64,000 nucleotides of DNA, from positions 6,400,001 through 6,464,000 of the forward strand of contig CANTUQ010000159.1 in the NCBI GenBank assembly GCA_947683425.1. Direction: 5' to 3'. Both the position numbers and the translations under genes were made by a program. The stretch is from Excoecaria cochinchinensis. Its lineage: Eukaryota > Streptophyta > Magnoliopsida > Malpighiales > Euphorbiaceae. Of the stretch, positions 1 to 14,296 are shown piece after piece. Under the pieces are notes generated by a model. That model did no database searches. It was not told the DNA's origin and saw nothing but the letters and a program-made list of their open reading frames with translations. Numbering within the stretch: the stretch's first letter is position 1; every line of letters starts with the position of its first letter.

Positions 1-300
1 GGAGCATATGCTGGCCAATTGCCCGGATTTGAAAGAAGGTTCAGTTCGGCCAAAAAGTAAAGGTAATATGGGAGTGACTGGATTTGTTAGAGGAGGAAGA
101 TGCAAAGGACAAACAGTGCAAGTGTCATCAGAGACGGTTGAGAAATCGATACCTTCGGGTGGTTCAGCTCGGTGTTACACCATGATAAGAGAAAAAGAAG
201 ATGAACAAGCGGGTCCTTCTGGTAAGTTCCTTTTGTTAACTTTGATTTGTATGAGTTCTAATATAATAGTGTATTGTTATCTATTTGGTATCAGGTGAAA
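1..300 (+). pseudogene. gag C-terminal tail of a gag-only LTR element (element A)
   Basis: This is the last part of a retrotransposon Gag; the rest lies left of the window. The first codons read EHMLANCPD, which fits the His and last Cys of a CCHC zinc knuckle. The frame then runs through a Gly/Ser-rich tail to AGPSGKF and stops at about 298. The tail ends at the same motif (AGPSGK) as the Gag of element K at 30.4 kb, and in both copies that codon overlaps a strong splice-donor-like GGTAAGT (here 221-227). No protease, RT or integrase follows, so this is a gag-only element or a derivative with pol deleted. Element type is an inference from the comparison with K. Confidence 0.6.
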
Positions 301-320
301 TTTTGAGGAGGAAATTTCTT

Positions 321-333
321 AAGGAGGAGAGAA
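321..333 (+). other. polypurine tract of element A
   Basis: The purine run AAGGAGGAGAGAA lies directly before the LTR start TGTAACAACCC. Element K has the same tract at the same place (30509-30520). This is the expected plus-strand primer for reverse transcription. Confidence 0.75.
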
Positions 334-334
334 T

Positions 335-3300
335 TGTAACAACCCGGTTTGCACCCTAGTAGAATTAGTGGTGTTAATTTTTGTATTTGTATAAGATTAA
401 GTGGAATTAAGGATTTAAGTGAATGAAATTTATAAGTTGTTTGAAGGAGAAATGGATTTGAGGGACTTAGAGGGATAATTGTCGTGGATTTAAAAGGGAA
501 GTTGGTATGTTAGTGCAGAAGTGGCTGGGATGGACATGTGGCGAGTTGAGAAGATGCCACATGGATTTGTAAATGCAATATAAGAGATTGTTAGTGGGAT
601 TTTCTGTCCCTAAGTGGATTGCATGCATTTCTTCTTTCTTTCCCTCTTTCTCTCAATTTTCCTTCTCTCCATTCTCCTATCTTTGAGTTTTCTTTTGCTT
701 GTGTTTGAATTTTGCTTATTGATTTGGATTGAGGAATAATTGATAAAGATAAGTCAAGAAGGTAAGTGTTTTGGATTTGTGTTTCTGTTTCTCCCCCTTT
801 CTTTCAGTTTGGTTGGTTGAGTAAATGGATTAAGAGTTTGTTCTTGATTTGGGTTTTTCAAGAATCTGAGGCTAGAAGAAGGGAGAAGGGCAAGGATAAG
901 GTCTGATTTTAGTGGAGGTTCAGCTACTTCAAGAGGTTGGGATTGTGTGCCCTTTGAGTTGTGCATGTGTTTTTTATTTAAGAGTAATTGATACATGTTG
1001 TATTTTGAGTTAGAACTAAGAATATGCATGTGTTGTTAGTTTGACTACCATGAATTTAGATCCCATTTTAAAGCATGTTGATGGTGAGTATGCTTAGTAA
1101 TGTATTTGTGGAGCATGTGTTCAAGATTTGGTTGCTCATTTTCTTCGTTGGAATTTGGTGTTTTATTTTTGTTAATTGTTAGTTTAGAGCCTTGAAGTGT
1201 TATTGGCATATTGTATGATAAGTCTTTGAAAGCATGCTTATGAACGTTACTGGATGAAGAGTGAGTATGCATGTGAAAGTATGTGATATGTGAGTTTTGG
1301 AACACATAGTTTTTTTTGTCACGAGAACGACACAATGCATTTGGTAAGGTCTATTTGCTGAGCATCGCCAGTCGTGCCAAGCTCTCTCGCACATGGCCGA
1401 GCGATGCCGAGCTTGGTCGCGAGTGCAAATATTGACCCGAGCGCAATAGAAGCCATTTTGGCATTCTGTCGCAAGAGCGACGATGTCTTCGTGCACGACA
1501 GCTGCGAGGTTTCTGTTCTGTCGCGGGCATGACAAGGGTCGCGAGCGCGACACTGTGCAATTTTGTGACCTTGTGTCCTTTGTGCTTATTTTGGTGTGTC
1601 ATTTCATTGGTGTATGTTTGTACATATATAATGAAGATATGTATGTATGAACTATATGCTTAGAGATTTATTCCGTTTATTCAAAGAGATTTTACATGTA
1701 AATGTTGATGGATACTTGGATGTTGAGTTCATGTGTATAGTTGATATGTTAAGCCTGATTGGTCAAGGTAGTGAATAGATAAGCATGCTTAGTAAGGGCT
1801 AGAGTTTTGCAATTGCTCATGTCGACTCGTACGGGTTTGGTTTTAGATTTTGGTCTTCGGAAAATTTAGACTTTGGTATTCTATATTAAAGCTTTTAGAC
1901 TCCGGTCTTCTAAAAACCTATATTTCAATCTTCTAATCCAACTCATCAGTATTCTGTTACCCATATCCACCATCGTCATGATCTCAGTCTATGTTTGTAT
2001 TGTATGTGTGAGAAATAAGTGAATTTGTATCATTTATATGTCCTGTTACTTCTAAATTTTAGCAACTGTTATTGCTTCGGTATTTGTTTAGACCTTGAGC
2101 AAGTTATCATCATGCTTATGCTATTTATAATAAGCTTCTAAATTTTGATGCAAGTACCTGTGTTTTATATGCATGTATATTGTATTTTTTGTGACTTATT
2201 TGGAAGTCCTTTGCTGCTGTTCATCTCCACTAAGCGTTATCACTTAGTACGGATGTTTTATTTTCGTGTAGGTTTGCAGGTACCGTTCTGAGTGAGAGTC
2301 CCCATCTGCTGGCCATTAGGAGTTGAAGAGTTTCTTTTTGTAGTGTTTATAGTATACTTTTTGTATAGGACTCTTGTATAGTGCTTTGTTTATGTAAGGA
2401 AAGGCTTGAATTCTGATATATGGTATGTAATGATTTTGTATAAGTATTCATTAAGTTCAGCAATGCACGATTATGTTTTGATTTGTGATGCTTCCGCTTT
2501 TGTATGCTTTTTATTATTTCCGCTTTAGTTGCTTTGTAATAACTTGAAATGTACCCTAGAAGGATTCGGGCATATTGGGAATAAGTGGTGACCGAAGTTT
2601 TGTGAGTTTTGGCATGTGTTATTCTAAATTAAGTTTTGTGCATGAGTTATGAGTTTTGTTAAAGTGTGATTGCATGTATAGTAATAGTATATGTGTGAGA
2701 GGGCTTGGTTATAGTTTGGATGCATATAAGGAGTTAGTATATGTATTAGTGAGATTAGAATTCGGTATGGTGTTGTGTTTGGTTGTAGGGTGTATTTGGT
2801 TAGACTCCTACAATGGGTTGTTGCCATGTAGAAAGTGAGGGTGACTTAAATAGGTTAAAGAGAGAGAGAAAGGGAGTCCCTTTTTCTGCCCTTGCTCACC
2901 CGTTGTCTTCTCCCCTCACACCTCTTCTTCTTCGCTTTCTTCTTACTCTAGCTTCAATGCTAATTGCTCTCTCTTAAGATCTAAACCCTAGTTTGAGATG
3001 ATGAAGTTTGTGAGATCCAGTGGGTTAAGTGAAGAGTTTGTTAAGGTAAGTTTAAGTTTTGATTTTCTTTGTCCCTTCGTTTAGCAAAAACCCTAGATTT
3101 ATATTTTGTATATGTGTTTATGTGTTGATGAGGATGTTTGTTGAGAAAGACTTTGGATGGGTTTGGGAACAAGAATGATTAACCAAGAAAGCCATTAGGA
3201 GCAAAGGAGTTGAGGTATGGGAATTTAGGTTTTTAGTATATTAATTGATTGTGTTGAATTTGGTTTGATTTCTTGAAAATTTTTGGGATTAAAGTTGTTT

Positions 3301-6300
3301 AGGTATGTTTAAATGTCTTGGATTGTGATTCAAATTGAGTTGAAATGTCCTGATTATGAGTTTTTAACCAAGGTAAAAGATTGAATTAGTTTTTGCAGCA
3401 AAATTTCTGGTTTTATTAATTGGGGATTTTGATGATGTTAATAGAATGATTTAGTTGTGTTTATGTGTATAAAAGTTGGGTTTTGTGTTAATTATGAGGT
3501 TTGGAATAAGCAAATTGTATTGAGTTGAAGTTTGTTTGGAATGGGAAATTTTGGGTATGATTTTGAGAGAGAGAATTTTTGCAGGTTTTTGATGAGGGAA
3601 TGGAAATCAAGACCCTATTGCGAGCGCGACACTGGTCGCGATCGCGATAGAGATCGGTGAGTATCTTGTAGAGGAGGAGTGCACGAGACGTGCACATTAT
3701 GCATGAGACGTGCACTTATGCATGAGATGTGCACATTGTGCACGAGACGTGCACTTGGTGCACAAGTGTGCACCTTGTTCATGAGTCGTGGTGGTCTCCT
3801 CTCCCTCCTGTGTCCGCTTGTTTTCTTTGTGGTTCGCCTTCATGGGTCGTGTCTCTGAGCACGAGTCGTGATGGGTTCCTTTTTCCATAGGTGAGTCTGG
3901 CCACTGTCGTGAGCACGACAGTCCCCTCTCTATTTCAAAACGTTTTTGGAAAAATCTTCTTCTTTGCATGGTTTCTCACTTGTGTTATGCCTTTATAAAT
4001 TAAAGTGACTCCTTCAAATGCTTCTATACATGATAATAATTGAATTATGTGATTTTGCCTACTGTTATTATTTAATGATTATATGTGGGTAGAGTAATGC
4101 AATTTATTTGTTAAGTCTAAATGAGTGCCTGATGCAATTAATATAGTTATGTTCGGTATGTTCGTATGAATATTTTTATCCACGAAATAATATATGATTA
4201 GTTTTAAGCATGATCAATGTAATTTGTACATGTGATGTGCAAAAATATGAATGCCCGTGACTATGAAATTATAAATGAATGTTACAAGAGAAAGGTAAAT
4301 GTATTTGTTAAGTATAAATAAGTGCAATACCCAATAACATGAATTTGTTAAATATATTCGTATGAATTGTTTAACCTATGAAAGAATACATGTTAGTTGT
4401 AATATGATATGTGTGCTTTGTGTTAATGATATGCATGTTTATGGATATACGAATCTATGTGGAAATAAAGAAATGTTATAAATATTGTATGACGGAGTTA
4501 AAATTTAGCCTGCGTTAGTCGAGTCATGGATAGATAGGCATGTCTATAGAGTTCTGTTAGCTATAGCCCTCTGTTCTGTTTGGACCCTGATCAGGTCCCC
4601 GTTTGGATCCTTGCGATCCCCAATGTGTATGGATCTTGTTTAAGATCCCCTCTGAAAATGTTTTGAATGACAAAAATATGATGTTGCTTTTCAAATCTTA
4701 CCTACAGGTACCACCATGTGTTCACTCGCTTATCCACCCCTTTTGACTTAGCAGGCAATTAAATGAATAAAGCTATGAGAATGAATTAATATGTTCTGTA
4801 ATGATGTGCAAAAAGTATGTGACTAAGCAACTAAAGGTGTTTGTTAATATGTTATGATCTCGTGACTCACACACTAAGGTGTTGTGGATCCTTTATGGAT
4901 ACCTATGTGTTTTGTATAATCAACCAATATCTGTGAAATGGAAAATGATAAAGCAATCAACGTCACTCTAATGAATGTGTATAAATGAATATTGACTGTC
5001 CAAGAATTCATATGTGGATACTATAAATATGTTTAAAAGTTAAGAGTATGGCTATCTGTATAAGTCTTTGTAAAGAATAATTGAAATAATTTATATGAAT
5101 GTTTTCTATATTTGAATAATCAATGAATGAATTCTATGTATATGTATATATTCGTTTACATGTTTGAATTGACAACACATGTATGTTATGTATTTGCTTG
5201 TCTTCTGAACCTTAGCTTGGATGACCAATGTAAGTATATCGGTAAGGAATCTTTGTGTAATGTTTATTTGTTTTTGATGGACACGATGATTGCATATTGA
5301 TTTATAGTTAAAGGGAAATAAAATTGTAAGAAGGAAATAGATAACCAAATTTAAGAAAGGATTTAGAGTTAATTTTGGATTATTTAAGTATAAAGGTTTT
5401 CTGTAGAACTACGTGTTTCTAATTCCCAGCTATAGGGATACATAGGAAGCTTGGAATAATAGTTTCGAAACCAAATCTAAGTATTGAAATGTTTTGCTTA
5501 GTTTTGAACAAGTAACGGTTTGATTAAATGAAAGGTTTTGATTTTAGTATTGATGGTGTAATTTGTATGATTTTGAAATATTAGTAATAACGGGATTTCC
5601 TAAACTTTATATTTCGATCCTTAAAACGTATTTCGGGAATTTATGAAGTGTAACTATCTGTAGGGCCATTAAGTGATTTAAAGTATATGATAATTTATGT
5701 ATAATGTGTTTTGACTAAAAAGTAAATAAGTATTTCTGGTTTTGGATTATAATATGCTAAAATGTGTGAAATGACTTAAGTTTCAGCAGCAAAATAATGA
5801 TATTCGTTGTAATAACTTAGCCAACATTCCTTTTTCGTTTATGTACATATATATATATTGGTTTGCATGTGTTTGCCTCGGCAACTACTTTGAGTGGCTG
5901 CCCATTATTGCTTAGCCCGACTAAGCATTATTGCTTAGCACGGTTGTTTTTCCGTGCAGGTTAGGAGATCAGAGTAGTGCAGCGGTCCGCCGAGTCTTTG
6001 GCCAACGAGTCAGTAGAAGTTATAAGAAGTGTTATTGATCATGGGATGTAATTAAGTTTTATTTATTAGCCTTCGTAATAAATTGTAATATCTTATAGTG
6101 CGAATAATGATGTGTGGATGACATAGGTTTAGGACGCGCATGTTTTGAGGTTATGATTTATTAGCCTTCGTAAGAAATTGTAATATCTTATAGTGCGAAT
6201 AATGATGTGTGGATGACATAGGTTTAGAACACGCCATGTGTGTCCTTGTCTGGTGGCACCTTCTTCTCACCGTAGCTCTTCACCCTTCGAAATGCTACAT

Positions 6301-6395
6301 GTGGGAGTTGGGGGTGTTACATGTTTTTTGCATAATTGTTTGTGATTTGCGTGTGTGACATCCCGATATTCCTTCCGAGGGATTTTGGGGTATTA
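335..6395 (+). mobile_element. LTR A (3' LTR of element A), split by LTR B
   Basis: The LTR starts TGTAACAACCC at 335. It has a TATA-like TATAAGAG at 579, a donor-like GGTAAGT at 761-767, a GC-rich palindromic stretch of the GTCGCG-AG-CGCGAC type at 1361-1557, a palindrome TAAGCATGCTTA at 1780-1791, and the TAAGCGTTATCACTTA hairpin at about 2231. LTR B interrupts it at 2534. The sequence resumes at 6322 and its last 75 bases resemble the degenerate end of other LTRs here (ATTCCTTCCGAGGG, then GGGGTATTA). The right border near 6395 is approximate. Confidence 0.6.
2535..6321 (+). mobile_element. Solo LTR B, nested in LTR A
   Basis: It starts TGTAATAACTTG and ends GGGGTGTTACA. The flanks TGCTT (2530-2534) and TGTTT (6322-6326) are a plausible target duplication with one transition. 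Inside are a pyrimidine-rich leader at about 2880-2950, a donor-like AAGGTAAGT at 3043, a cluster of GTGCACG-AGA-CGTGCAC palindromes at about 3617-3920, a TAGGCATGTCTA palindrome at 4535-4546, stem-loops of the GGATCTTGTTTAAGATCC type near 4625, and the TAAGC/GCTTA hairpin at 5921-5938 followed by CACGG..CCGTGCAGG. No coding region was found, so it is a solo LTR. Apart from these elements the 3.8 kb holds no gene that I can support. Confidence 0.7.
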
Positions 6396-6419
6396 AAGCA
6401 TATATTCCTCGTATTCTAG

Positions 6420-7625
6420 AAAGTTTCGTGCCAGCAGCGCCTCTTTGTGCTTATTGTGGAGAGGCTGAGCCTCAGTTTATCAATAAACAGATTATCCCAG
6501 GCTTCAAATTTTTTAATGATGTGTTTGATTGTGCTTTTGGGACCATCAAGTCAGTTGAAGATTTTTGGGATGAAGAGATTATGACCCAGAGCACCATCAA
6601 AGACGAAAACGAGCCAGAAGAGGTTTATGCTGACAAGTTGCTTGCCACCAGGGTGAAAGGGAAGGAAAAAATAGAAGTTGAAGCACTAATGCCAAACCTA
6701 AAGATCTAAGACCCAAAATCTCCACCAGAGGTAGTTGGAAAGCCACCACTAAGTCAAGACAACAATGACCAGTCGGCTTCAACGTCTACATCAACAGATG
6801 AAGAAGATCATACTTATTTAGATGTTCTTTTTGTTCCAGAACTTTTTAATGATGACAATGTATGCAATTCCAATGTTATTAGATGAACAATTTTGCTTAC
6901 TGGTGCGATGTTTCTAATGATTTCATTTCACATGATCATACACATGGTGCATTCATTTTTGACATTCATTCAACTAATACAACTCCATTTAATCTCGAAA
7001 CTTTGGAAAACCCAAAGCAAATCTTCATAATGTCTGACATAACTCCTGAAGAGAGGTTAAAATTCAAGAAAATTCTACAAAAATATGAAAAAGTCTTTGC
7101 TTGGACCTATGAAGATATGTCGTGGATTGACACAAACATCGCTGAGCACGCAATTTTGACTTATCCAGAGTCTAAACCAGTCAAGCAAAAGCTTAGAAGG
7201 CTTAGGCCAGAATGGGCACAGAAGGTGAAAGAGGAAATTTATAAGCAGATTGAGGCTAAATTCCTAATAGAGGTTTAATACTTGATGTGGCTAGCTAATG
7301 TAGTCCCCGTAGCTAAAAAGGATGTGAAAGTTCATGTATTTGTGGATTATCGGGATTTGAACAAAGCTTGTCCAAGAGATGATTTCCCTCTGCCTCATAT
7401 TGATGTTTTAATAGATAGCGCAACTTCTTGCATGATGTATAGCTTTATAGATGATTATACTGGATATAATCAGATCCTTAACAGTATTATATATCGGATT
7501 AAGATGGCCTTCATCACTGAGTGGGGTACGTTTGCTTATCGGGTTATGCCTTTTGGACTGAAAAATGCAGGCGTGACTTATCAGAGGATGGCCACTAAGA
7601 TTCTTAATGATTTGATTCACAAGGA
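6420..7625 (+). pseudogene. Ty3/gypsy Tat-type polyprotein fragment (post-protease linker to RT)
   Basis: The frame opens in the linker after the G-patch (CGEAEPQF, VPGFKFFNDVF, then EDFWDEE) and continues through a TAA at 6707 into the region MNNFAYWCDVSNDF and the RT start (PVKQKLRRLRPEWA). A further TAA at 7276 stands where sister copies have a Gln codon (EVQYPTWLANVV). RT motifs follow: VDYRDLNKACP, the first catalytic Asp in SFIDDYTGYNQI, and RVMPFGLKNAG. The fragment breaks off after DLIHKDV, just before the YVDD box, where the Copia LTR begins. It is about 75-80% similar by eye to elements N and MO. It cannot encode an active enzyme. Confidence 0.85.
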
Positions 7626-8089
7626 TGTTAGGTTTCATTGCAATAATTCAAAATTAACCGTAGCAAAATATAAAATGAAACCAAATAGGATCCATGTATT
7701 TCAATTGATTCAAAAGGAGGGATAAAGATTTACCAACCTTTCTCAACGCAATAAAAAAAATTAACTCCTTAATTCGGACTATAGGCGCTGCTCCAATCAC
7801 GAACGCCCTCTACCAGTATCCACACGCACGAACCAACGAATAGATTATTGTAGGGGTACTGGCTCCTTGTCTTATGCCTGGATTTCAAAGGATTTTCTCT
7901 TCATTTTCTTTCACAAAGAAAATGGCGGCTAGGGTTTCTAAAGTGACGGCTAGGGTTTGTCAAATTGCAGCTGCACTTTAAAAAACAAAAATTAAGTGTA
8001 AGTTTATCTTATACATATATCTATATATATGTTTGTGTAAACTTAAACCCTAGTGAGATAAATTAGGGATATTATCTCTTATTCAAAAT

Positions 8090-8134
<45 letters not shown>

Positions 8135-9160
8135 TACATACACACACACACAAATATATTTATTTATTTCTTATTAAAAAATAAGAAATATCATATGTAA
8201 ATATATCTATGTATATCATTACGAAATTTAAATATAAATACCCATATTTATATAATTTCATAATACCCTAATTAAAATCCAATCTATTCATTGTGGTCTT
8301 GGTGTGTGAGCCAATAGGTTTATATTAAGTTGGCAGTGGGCCCAATTCCATAATAGGCCCACAAGTCATAATTGGTCTCTAGCAAGACATTATGACTACC
8401 CAAATAATATAAATATCGTAAGTACCATTTTAACCTGACAATAGAACGTGTTATTATCCTTTTGTCACACGATATCTTGTTTGAACATAAGTCATGGTTC
8501 ATGTCAAACTTATATTATTCAAATAAATAATTTCCCGATCACTAAGTAGACTTATAAATTCAAATGACATTGATGACACTATCAATTCGTTCGAGCATGG
8601 CCATGCAATTTAGAGTCCTACTTATCGAGTGGCCCAATAGATTTTTCTATCATAAGAGAGGGACAAATTCCATCATGATTATTCACTTTCCTCTGCATAA
8701 TTCTCATCATATCCAATCATAAACTTTATAATTATCAAATTAAAGATAATGTTTGTTTGTGCCAAAACATAATGTTCCTTATGTAGGAAACCGTGATAAC
8801 CACAGGTCTAAGGATTCAATAACATATCTATTATAAGATCACTTATGACACTATCACATGTAGTGATCTCACAGTTGGTCTATCCAGTACCTTGTTCTCT
8901 AACAAGTACCTATAGATTTGATTTATATCATCTTATATAATCATCTCATGATTATCAATGCAAATCTATACTAGTCTTAATTTATCTTTATGCCCTTTAG
9001 TGATAAATGACTAGGGACGGCATGAATAAAATGGTTATTCATAAACATTACAATAATGTAACATGCCAATAATATTAATGTGAAGAAAACCATTATATAA
9101 ATGAAAATTTAATGATTACATCAAGGACCAAATATTTGTCCTAGTGCATAACCACTAACA
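7626..9160 (-). mobile_element. Copia 3' LTR (LTR F)
   Basis: Read on the minus strand it starts TGTTAGTGGTT at 9160 and ends CCTAACA at 7626, giving the inverted TGTTA..TAACA ends usual for Copia LTRs. The minus-strand polypurine tract AGTGGGAGAT lies just upstream (9161-9170). It inserted in the gypsy RT fragment. The LTR includes a TA/CA microsatellite at about 8091-8156 and no ORF of note. Confidence 0.75.
8091..8156. repeat. TA/CA microsatellite
   Basis: An alternating TA run followed by CACA and TACA units inside the Copia LTR. Confidence 0.85.
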
Positions 9161-9170
9161 ATCTCCCACT
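9161..9170 (-). other. Copia polypurine tract
   Basis: The minus strand reads AGTGGGAGAT directly before the LTR start TGTTAG. This context is common in plant Copia elements. Confidence 0.75.
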
Positions 9171-9171
9171 T

Positions 9172-10960
9172 GCACTAGGCCCAATCATATATATATCTAA
9201 TACCCATTAACCTTGTATGTCCATCATGTTTGGCTTGTGGGAGAGCCTTGGCAAGTGGATCTGCAATGTTATCATCAATAGGTACTTTGCATATCTTGAC
9301 ATCTCCTCTCTCAATTATTTTTCGAATGAGATGAAAACACCGGAGTATATGTTTTGATCTCTGATGAGATCTGGGCTCTTTAGCCTATGCAATAGCACCA
9401 TTGTTGTCACAATAAAGAGCCATAGGGTTGCTGATACTAGGTACTACTCCCAACTCACCAATGAATTTCTTGATCCATACTGCTTCTTTAGCTACATCTG
9501 ATGCTGCTATATACTCAGCTTCTGTTGTAGAATCAATGATAGTGCTTTATTTAGAACTTTTCCAGCTTACAGTACCTCCATTTAACACAAACATATATCA
9601 TGACTACGATCTAAAATCATCTTTGTCATATTGGAAGCTTGCATCTGTATAACCAATTATTACTAGCTCATCTTCCAATCCTCCATATATTAAGAATGCA
9701 TCCTTAGTTCTTCTTAAGTACTTAAGGATATTCTTAACAGTTGTCTAGTGACTCTCACCGGGATCTGATTGGTATCTGCTGGTTATACTCAAGGCATATA
9801 AAACGTCTGGTCGGGTATATAACATGGCATACATGATTGATCCTATAGCTGAAGCATAAGGAATCATACTCATGCGATCTTGCTCATCATATGTCATTAG
9901 ACATTGAGTCTTGCTAAGAGTAATGCCATGAGACATTGGCAAAAATCCACTTTTGGAATTTTGCATGCTGAATCTATTTAGCACCTTATCTATATAAGTG
10001 CTTGGACTCAGACCAATCATCCTTTTAGATCTATCCCTATAGATCTCAATTCCAAGGATATAAGTAGCTTCGCCCAAATCTTTAATTGAAAAAGATTTCC
10101 CTAACCATCCTTTTGTCTTTTGCATGATTGGGATGTCATTTCAAATGAGTAATATGTCATCGACATATAATACAAGAAACATTACAGTGCTCCCACTAAT
10201 CTTCTTTTATACACAAGGTTCATCCTTATTTTTTATGAACCCAAACTCTTTAACTGTTTCATCAAAATGAAGGTTCCAGCTCCGAGAAGCTTACTTCAAT
10301 CCATAAATGGATCTTTGCAGCTTACATACCCTTTTAGAATTTCAGGATGGACAAAACCCTCAGGTTGGGTCATGTACACATCCTCAAGTAAGTTTCCATT
10401 AAGAAACATTATTTTGACATCCATTAGTCATATCTCATAGTCATAATATGTAGCAATGGCAATAAGAATCCTTATTGATTTAAGCATTGCGACTGGTGAA
10501 AAGGTTTTATCAAAGTCAATACCATGAGTTGTTTGAACCCTTTTGCGACGAACCTTACTTTAAAGGTATTTACTTTGCCATCCATATCAGTTTTCTTTTT
10601 GAAAACCCGTTTGCACCCAATGGTTTAACTCCTTCAGGTGGATCAATCAAGTTCCAAACTTGATTATCATACATGGATTGCATCTCAGATTTCATGGCTT
10701 CTAGCCATTTCTCAGATTCTGGACCTGACATGGCATCTTGATGGTAGTAGGCTCATTTTGATCCATGAGCATTACTTCACGACTATCCATATCTCTCAAG
10801 TTCGTGTCGTATCCTATCAGATCTACGTGATACTTGTGTAACAGGTACAGGTTCCACAACTATTTTTGAAACTTGTTGAGTTTCCATCGATGGTTCGATG
10901 TTATCTTGTGGTTCTCGAATTTCTTCAAGTTGTACTTTACTCCCACTGGTTCTTCTAGAA
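9172..10960 (-). pseudogene. Copia reverse transcriptase and RNase H (degenerate)
   Basis: The minus strand carries the Copia RT-RNase H region in broken frames. The longest piece (10125-9745) reads SFSIKDLGEATYILGIEI, then YIDKVLNRFSM and YTRPDVLYALSITSRYQS, which is the RT C-terminal part. Downstream (about 9740-9190) the RNase H signature is readable as TEAEYIAASDVAKEAVWI and YCDNNGAIA, followed by the conserved end ADPLAKALPQAKH. Upstream (10.9-10.1 kb) the RT fingers and palm are recognisable only in pieces, with several stops. The arrangement gag-PR-INT-RT-RH is what identifies Copia. The element is inactive. Confidence 0.8.
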
Positions 10961-11096
10961 AAAAATTATTTTTCTAGAAAGATGCCATTTCGAGCAATAA
11001 ACACTTTGTTCTCATAAGGGTTATAAAAGTAATATCCTTTAGTTTTTTTAGGATATCCCACAAAAAGACATTTATAAGATTTTGGTCTGAGACTTG

Positions 11097-11489
11097 TCAT
11101 TTGACATAAGCCTTACAGCCCCAAATCTTTAGAAAAGATAAACTAGAAATTCTCCCGATCCATATCTCATATGGAGTCTTTTCAACCGCTTTAGATGGAA
11201 CTCGGTTCAAAGTGAATGCAACTGTTTCTAATGCATAACTGAAAAAGGATAATTGAAGATCTGTTTGACTCATCATAGATTGAACCATATATAATAAAGT
11301 ACGATTCCTCCTTTGAGATACACCATTCCATTGTGGTGTTCCAGGTGGAGTTAATTGTGAAACAATTCCACAATCTCTTAGATGATTGTCAAACTCCTGG
11401 CTCAAATGTTCGCCACCTCGATCAGATCGAAGTGCCTTAATAGTTTTACCAAGCTTATTTTGTACTTCATTTTGAAAAGTTCTAAACAT
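11097..11489 (-). pseudogene. Copia integrase core, catalytic Glu changed to Gln
   Basis: This 130-residue frame holds the second half of the Copia integrase: LRSDRGGEHLSQEF with the second catalytic Asp, GIVSQLTPPGTPQWNG, then VSQRRNRTLL. The family normally has VSERRNRTLL, so the third catalytic residue (Glu) is Gln here, a single G to C change in the codon. This alone should abolish integration. The frame continues from the preceding ORF (12164-11496) after a stop at about 11493. Confidence 0.85.
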
Positions 11490-11495
11490 TTCAAA

Positions 11496-12164
11496 TTATT
11501 CATGTTTATGTTTCTTTAGATAGACATAGCCATATCTACTGAAATCATCAGTTAATGTAATGAAGTACTGAAATCCTCCCCTGGCATTTATGCATAATGG
11601 GGCACATACATCAGAATGTACAAGGCCTAATAGGTCAGTGGCCCTTTCACTATGTCCAATGAAAGGATCCTTTGTCCTCTTGCCTAACAAACAAGATTCG
11701 CAATTATCAAATGATTGTAAAAGTCCATCTTGATGGAGTTTAGATATGCGTTTCTCATTTATATGACCAAGGTGACAATGCCATATATAAGTTTTATTTA
11801 AATCATTTGGTTTTGATTTCTTTGTAGTTATGTTATAAATATCATGATTATTGGATGTTTCCAGATTTAAGACATAAAGCCAATAATATGAATCAGCAAT
11901 ACCATAAAGCATGTCATCATAATAAATAGAACATTTCTTATTCTTAATAAGAAAAGAAAAACCTTCATTATCAAAACTTGAAACTGAAACAATATTCCTA
12001 CTCAAATTAGGAACATAATAGAAATTGTTCAAAACTATCAAAAGCCCATTGGGCAAAGTCAATTCAAAAGTGCCTATAGCTAGAGTAGCAACTTTTGCTC
12101 CATTTCCCACTCGTAGGTCCACTTCACCCTTTTTCAGTTTCCTACTCCTTTTAATTCCCTGCAC
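11496..12164 (-). pseudogene. Copia protease end, GAG-pre-integrase and integrase N-terminus
   Basis: This 222-residue frame begins in the protease C-terminal part (VLNNFYYVPNLSRNIVSVSS). It continues with the GAG-pre-integrase zinc module (WHCHLGHIN, then CESCLLGK) and enters the integrase core with the first catalytic Asp in VHSDVCAP and the block TLTDDFSRYGYVYL. The protease active-site segment lies just upstream (about 12240-12170) and is interrupted. Neighbouring frames give gag upstream and the integrase second half downstream. Confidence 0.85.
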
Positions 12165-12248
12165 ATTTGTACAAATGTGAGATCCACATCCAGTATCTAA
12201 TAACCAGGATGTACAAGTAGATAAGTTAATTTATAGAACATAAATAGT

Positions 12249-12756
12249 TTAAGATATAGTCTCACCACTCTTCTTCTTCTTCAATTCTTCCAAGTAGAGC
12301 TTGCAGTTTCTCTTCCAATAACCAGGTTCAAAGCAATGGAAGCAAACTCCCTCTTTTGGAGCTTTAGCCTTGGGCTTGGGCTTTGACTTAGGCTTACTAC
12401 CAACTTTTGCCTTAGCCTTGCCCTTGCCCTTAAATTTGATGCCTTTTCCTTTATTAACCATTAATACATGGCCAGGCTTCTTATTGATCCTTTGCTCAAC
12501 TATTTTGAGCATGGCATGCTGCTTAGCTATAGATTTATCCATATTATTCATATTGCAGTTCATGACAAAATGCTATCAAGCAATAAAGTAAGGATCAAAC
12601 CCGTTGCCAGTTCTAAACTGAGGGGAAATCCAAGCCTTTCAAGGTGATCAATATAGCCCTTCACTTTCAGAATATGAGAGCTAACAGAAGCACCTTCAGC
12701 CATCTTGCAAGAATGTAATGTTTTGGTAGTCTCATACCTTTCTTGCCTAGCCTTCT
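12249..12756 (-). pseudogene. Copia gag, truncated by LTR C
   Basis: The gag is readable in two frames. The first (12756-12560) starts at KARQERYETTKTLHSCKMAEG and covers the gag_pre/UBN2-type core. The second (12563-12249) has a Lys-rich linker and a zinc knuckle CFHCFEPGYWKRNC in which the usual His is Tyr. Codons before KARQERYE are missing because LTR C begins at 12757; the rest of gag and the 5' LTR are not found elsewhere in the window. Confidence 0.8.
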
Positions 12757-14149
<1,393 letters not shown>

Positions 14150-14150
<1 letters not shown>

Positions 14151-14296
14151 TATCCCATTGGGAGTCGGTTCACCACGCCGTACTCATGGTCTTTGCACCT
14201 CCCCTAGTGCATTTTGCCTTCCATGGGATTCGAACTAAGGACCTGGGGACCTTAAGCCCTTAATTCTTGGAATTCCACTACCATTAGGGTAAAAAC
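14150..14296 (-). mobile_element. SINE-like sequence with tRNA-type promoter boxes
   Basis: On the minus strand an A-box-like CTAATGGTAGTGG lies near 14285-14273. About 45 bases on is a near-canonical B box, AGTTCGAATCCC, near 14236-14225. This spacing fits a tRNA-derived SINE head. No cloverleaf can be folded by eye, so it is not called a tRNA gene. The 5' end abuts LTR D and the 3' border is a guess, placed where similarity to LTR E resumes. Confidence 0.4.

Noticed and set aside
14220..14245. tRNA gene suggested by the TTCGAATCC box
   Set aside because: No acceptor stem or anticodon arm can be paired; only promoter-like boxes are present, so it is listed as SINE-like.
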